A stretch of DNA of 64,000 nt, taken from contig NZ_MAUJ01000007.1 of the NCBI RefSeq assembly GCF_001696455.1, positions 62,001 to 126,000 on the forward strand, in the 5' to 3' direction. The translations under genes and the position numbers were made by a program. Below, one piece after another: positions 61,559 to 64,000 of the stretch (its first letter is position 1; every line of letters begins with the position of its first letter). Under the pieces are notes generated by a model. The model saw only the letters and a program-made list of their open reading frames with translations. It was not told the origin of the DNA and did no database searches. Source of the stretch: Pseudoalteromonas luteoviolacea. Its GTDB lineage: Bacteria > Pseudomonadota > Gammaproteobacteria > Enterobacterales > Alteromonadaceae.

Positions 61559-64000
61559 ATGAAAAAGAGCAAATTGAGTTATTTGCTGAGTGGTAGTGCC
61601 ATGCTCGTGTCGAGCATGCATTTATTTGCCGCCGATTGCACCAACCTCGCGGCATGGCAGCAATCTAAAGTGTACCGTGCAGGAGACCAAATCCAGCATC
61701 AGAGCAACGCCTTTGAAGCTCGATGGTATAGCCAAAATGAAAATCCACAGCAAAATTCTGGCGATTATCGAGTATGGAAACACCTCGGCACATGTGGCGG
61801 GAATCAAAGCCCAGTGGTGACCCTATTAACCCCCACAGAAGGCACTGTTTTTAGCCCCAATGACAGCGTTGTCCTATCTGCAAATGCAAGTGACACAGAC
61901 GGTACGGTGGCACAAGTAGAGTTTTTCGTTGATGACGTCTCTGTCGGCTATGACAATCAAGCTCCCTACCAAACAAACTGGATAGCGCAGACAGGCCCAC
62001 ATACTATTGCCACCATAGCAACAGACAACCAAGGTGCCGTCAGCACTCAAAGTAAAGTGACGATTAGCGTTCAAGACGGTACGGTAAACACTCCACCTTC
62101 AATTGAACTGACGTCACCAACCAATAACAGCCAATATACGCTTGGCGATACTGTCAGGATCCAAGCTGCTGCTACAGACGCAGATGGTACTGTCACTGGC
62201 GCATCTGTATTCATTAATGATACACAAGTTGCGAGTTTTACAGATGGGATGATTGATTATAATTGGGTGAGTGATATCGCGGGTCAAATACAGGTTAAAG
62301 TCACAGCAACAGATAACCAAGCGGCCAGTAGTAATGTGACCGCCCAGATTAAGGTCGCTTCACCAAGTCAAGGCGGATGTGCTGGCCTGAAATCTTATAA
62401 AGCAGGCACAACTTATCAAAATGGTGAGCTGGTCAGTCACAACAATCGTAAGTACCGATGTGATGTTGGCGGCTGGTGTAGCTCTAATGCACAATGGGCA
62501 TACGAACCTGGAAATGGCCAACATTGGCAAGATGCATGGACTGATTTAGGGATCTGCGCCATCGCACCAGCAATCACATTTAATACGCCCAGTGCCAATA
62601 GCACAGTACTTCAAGGCCAAAGCACCGCCATTTCGGTTACGGCAACAGATGCAGACGGCACTATCTCTCAGCTTGATATTTTTGCAGATCAAACTCTTCT
62701 TGCCAGCTTCAACACCGGCAGTGGCAATGCAAATTGGCAACCTACAGTGCTTGGAGCGGTCACATTATCAGCGAGTGCAACGGACAACGAAGGAAACGTC
62801 ACAACAGAGCAAATCTTTGTAAACGTAACGGATAAGCCTGTGGTTGTTGACTTGGTCGAGCCACTATCCGGTGCACAGTACACGGTAGGCAGTACCATTA
62901 AACTGTCAGCAGATGCGCAAGCGCTCACAGGGTCAATAGATAATGTCAGCTTCTACGCAAATGGCACCTTACTTGGTACTGATAATACAGCGCCTTACAC
63001 CTGGTCATACACCGCGGCAGCAACTGGCTCTCAAATCTTAACAGCTGTCGCTAAAGACAGTGCCGGTAACCAAGCAACCAGCGCCGGGGCAACCATCAGT
63101 GTCATTGATAAGCCAATTGGCAAGACGCATAAACTCATTGGGTACTGGCATAACTTTGTTAATCCAGCAGGCTGCCCTATTCCACTAGCAGAGATCTCGC
63201 CAGCTTGGGATATTATTGATATCGCGTTTGCTGAGAATGATCGTAATTCAGACGGTACAGTACACTTCAAGCCATTTGAAAAAGACATTCATTCAAACTG
63301 CCCACCAATTGACCCAGTGCAATTTAAAGCCGATATGAAAGCCCTACAGGCACAAGGAAAAGTGTTTGTACTGAGTCTCGGTGGTGCCGAAGGTACTATT
63401 ACTTTGAATACAGATGCTGATGAAGCAAACTTTGTCTCCAGCTTAACCAATATTATCCAAGAATGGGGTTTTGATGGGTTAGATATTGATCTAGAAAGTG
63501 GTTCAAACTTGCTCCATGGCTCTCAAATCCAAGCCCGTTTACCTCGTGCAATCAAGCAAATTGAACAAAATATGGGAGGGAACATGGTCCTAACTATGGC
63601 TCCGGAGCACCCTTATGTTCATGGTGGTATGATAGCTTATTCAGGTATCTGGGGCGCCTACATCCCTGTGATAGACGCACTGCGCGATACGCTAGATCTA
63701 CTTCACGTACAGTTATACAACAATGGCGGTTTGCCCAACCCTTATGAGCCTGGTAGTGCGCCAGAAGGCTCAGTCAATATGATGGTTGCCCATGCAAAGA
63801 TGCTCGTTGAAGGGTTTGATCTAGCCAATGGCACGCGCTTTGCGCCTCTTAGAGATGATCAAGTTGCTATTGGTCTACCTTCAGGGCCTAAATCTGCAAA
63901 TTCTGGGCAAGCACCCACAGCCAATATTATCGCGGCATTGGATTGCCTGACGAAAGGACTGAGTTGCGGCACAATTAAGCCAGCCTTCAACTATCCTAAA
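61559..64000 (+). CDS. Secreted multidomain GH18 chitinase (3' end outside window)
   Basis: The frame runs from the ATG at 61559 (AAGGAG at good distance) through 814 codons to the window edge with no stop. A signal peptide ends near LFAADC. Domains in order: a first chitin-binding CBM5/12-like module (about 22-80, AWQQSKVYRAGDQI ... WKHLGTCG); two Ig-like domains (about 85-265); a second CBM5/12-like module (about 272-335, AGLKSYKAGTTYQNGELVSHNNRKYRC); two more Ig-like domains (about 340-510); then the GH18 catalytic domain. The catalytic motif DGLDIDLE is at 639-646, with Glu646 the acid. Secreted chitinase for chitin hydrolysis; type II export is inferred. Confidence 0.93.
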   Translation, partial: MKKSKLSYLLSGSAMLVSSMHLFAADCTNLAAWQQSKVYRAGDQIQHQSNAFEARWYSQNENPQQNSGDYRVWKHLGTCGGNQSPVVTLLTPTEGTVFSPNDSVVLSANASDTDGTVAQVEFFVDDVSVGYDNQAPYQTNWIAQTGPHTIATIATDNQGAVSTQSKVTISVQDGTVNTPPSIELTSPTNNSQYTLGDTVRIQAAATDADGTVTGASVFINDTQVASFTDGMIDYNWVSDIAGQIQVKVTATDNQAASSNVTAQIKVASPSQGGCAGLKSYKAGTTYQNGELVSHNNRKYRCDVGGWCSSNAQWAYEPGNGQHWQDAWTDLGICAIAPAITFNTPSANSTVLQGQSTAISVTATDADGTISQLDIFADQTLLASFNTGSGNANWQPTVLGAVTLSASATDNEGNVTTEQIFVNVTDKPVVVDLVEPLSGAQYTVGSTIKLSADAQALTGSIDNVSFYANGTLLGTDNTAPYTWSYTAAATGSQILTAVAKDSAGNQATSAGATISVIDKPIGKTHKLIGYWHNFVNPAGCPIPLAEISPAWDIIDIAFAENDRNSDGTVHFKPFEKDIHSNCPPIDPVQFKADMKALQAQGKVFVLSLGGAEGTITLNTDADEANFVSSLTNIIQEWGFDGLDIDLESGSNLLHGSQIQARLPRAIKQIEQNMGGNMVLTMAPEHPYVHGGMIAYSGIWGAYIPVIDALRDTLDLLHVQLYNNGGLPNPYEPGSAPEGSVNMMVAHAKMLVEGFDLANGTRFAPLRDDQVAIGLPSGPKSANSGQAPTANIIAALDCLTKGLSCGTIKPAFNYPK

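Noticed and set aside
61590..61820. Alternative open frame within the chitinase start
   Set aside because: The other frame has the signal peptide, CBM and GH18 motifs and stays open to the window edge.
1..64000. CRISPR array, prophage, insertion sequence or rRNA genes
   Set aside because: No regularly spaced direct repeats, integrase or transposase frames, phage structural genes or rRNA sequence were seen.

Overview
The window looks like chromosomal DNA of a marine gammaproteobacterium of the Alteromonadales, most like Pseudoalteromonas. This is inferred from the moderately AT-rich composition, several large TonB-dependent receptors, a secreted multidomain GH18 chitinase, the imelysin/DUF4856 iron-type locus, and Enterobacteria-like synteny of housekeeping operons (ftsH-folP-glmM-secG-tRNA-Leu; rpoE-rseABC-lepA-lepB-rnc-era-recO-pdxJ; sdhE/ygfX next to ygfZ). 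I see no insertion sequence, prophage, CRISPR array or rRNA.

Layout. 1-0.9 kb: the 3' end of a TonB-dependent receptor and a small Cys-rich peptide gene with a double-glycine leader. 1.0-6.9 kb (minus): glutamate dehydrogenase, helicase IV and a TonB-dependent receptor with a terminator-like hairpin at the very start of its leader. 7.1-13.8 kb: tRNA-Leu(GAG), secG, tpiA, glmM, folP, ftsH and rlmE on the minus strand, with yhbY divergent. 13.8-23.4 kb: serine hydrolase, lipoprotein, RstAB-like two-component system, Na+-dependent symporter, ElaA acetyltransferase, Spo0M-like protein, CPA2 antiporter and a small unknown gene. 23.5-30.9 kb (minus): a membrane hydroxylase, a FecA-like receptor, imelysin and DUF4856 lipoproteins, and an orphan regulator with a degenerate receiver domain; this is a probable Fur-controlled iron uptake locus. 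31-33.5 kb: divergent ilvY and ilvC with a clear palindromic operator. 33.6-40.3 kb: chemoreceptor, TPR lipoprotein, M28 peptidase, GIY-YIG protein, bamE, ankyrin membrane protein and a one-helix membrane peptide. 40.3-44.2 kb: YjiH-like membrane protein, bamC, gcvR, bcp. 44.2-52.6 kb (minus): the rpoE-to-pdxJ superoperon, with a convincing sigma-E promoter before rpoE. 52.9-61.4 kb: nadB, ygfX-sdhE, ygfZ, a SlyD-like isomerase, envelope genes, a YciU/HI1450 protein, a crotonase, a CidA/CidB-like pair and an MscS channel. 61.56 kb to the right edge: the 5' part of a GH18 chitinase gene.

How the genes fit together. Much of the window serves envelope biogenesis and its surveillance: BamC and BamE, SecG, LepB, FtsH and the sigma-E/RseABC circuit. 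A second theme is import of scarce nutrients through TonB-dependent receptors, and a third is chitin use. The least ordinary items are the peptide gene at 690, the leader hairpin of the receptor at 6.8 kb, and the DUF4856-imelysin-receptor operon with its internal hairpin. All calls rest on reading the sequence and recalling protein families; no database search was run.
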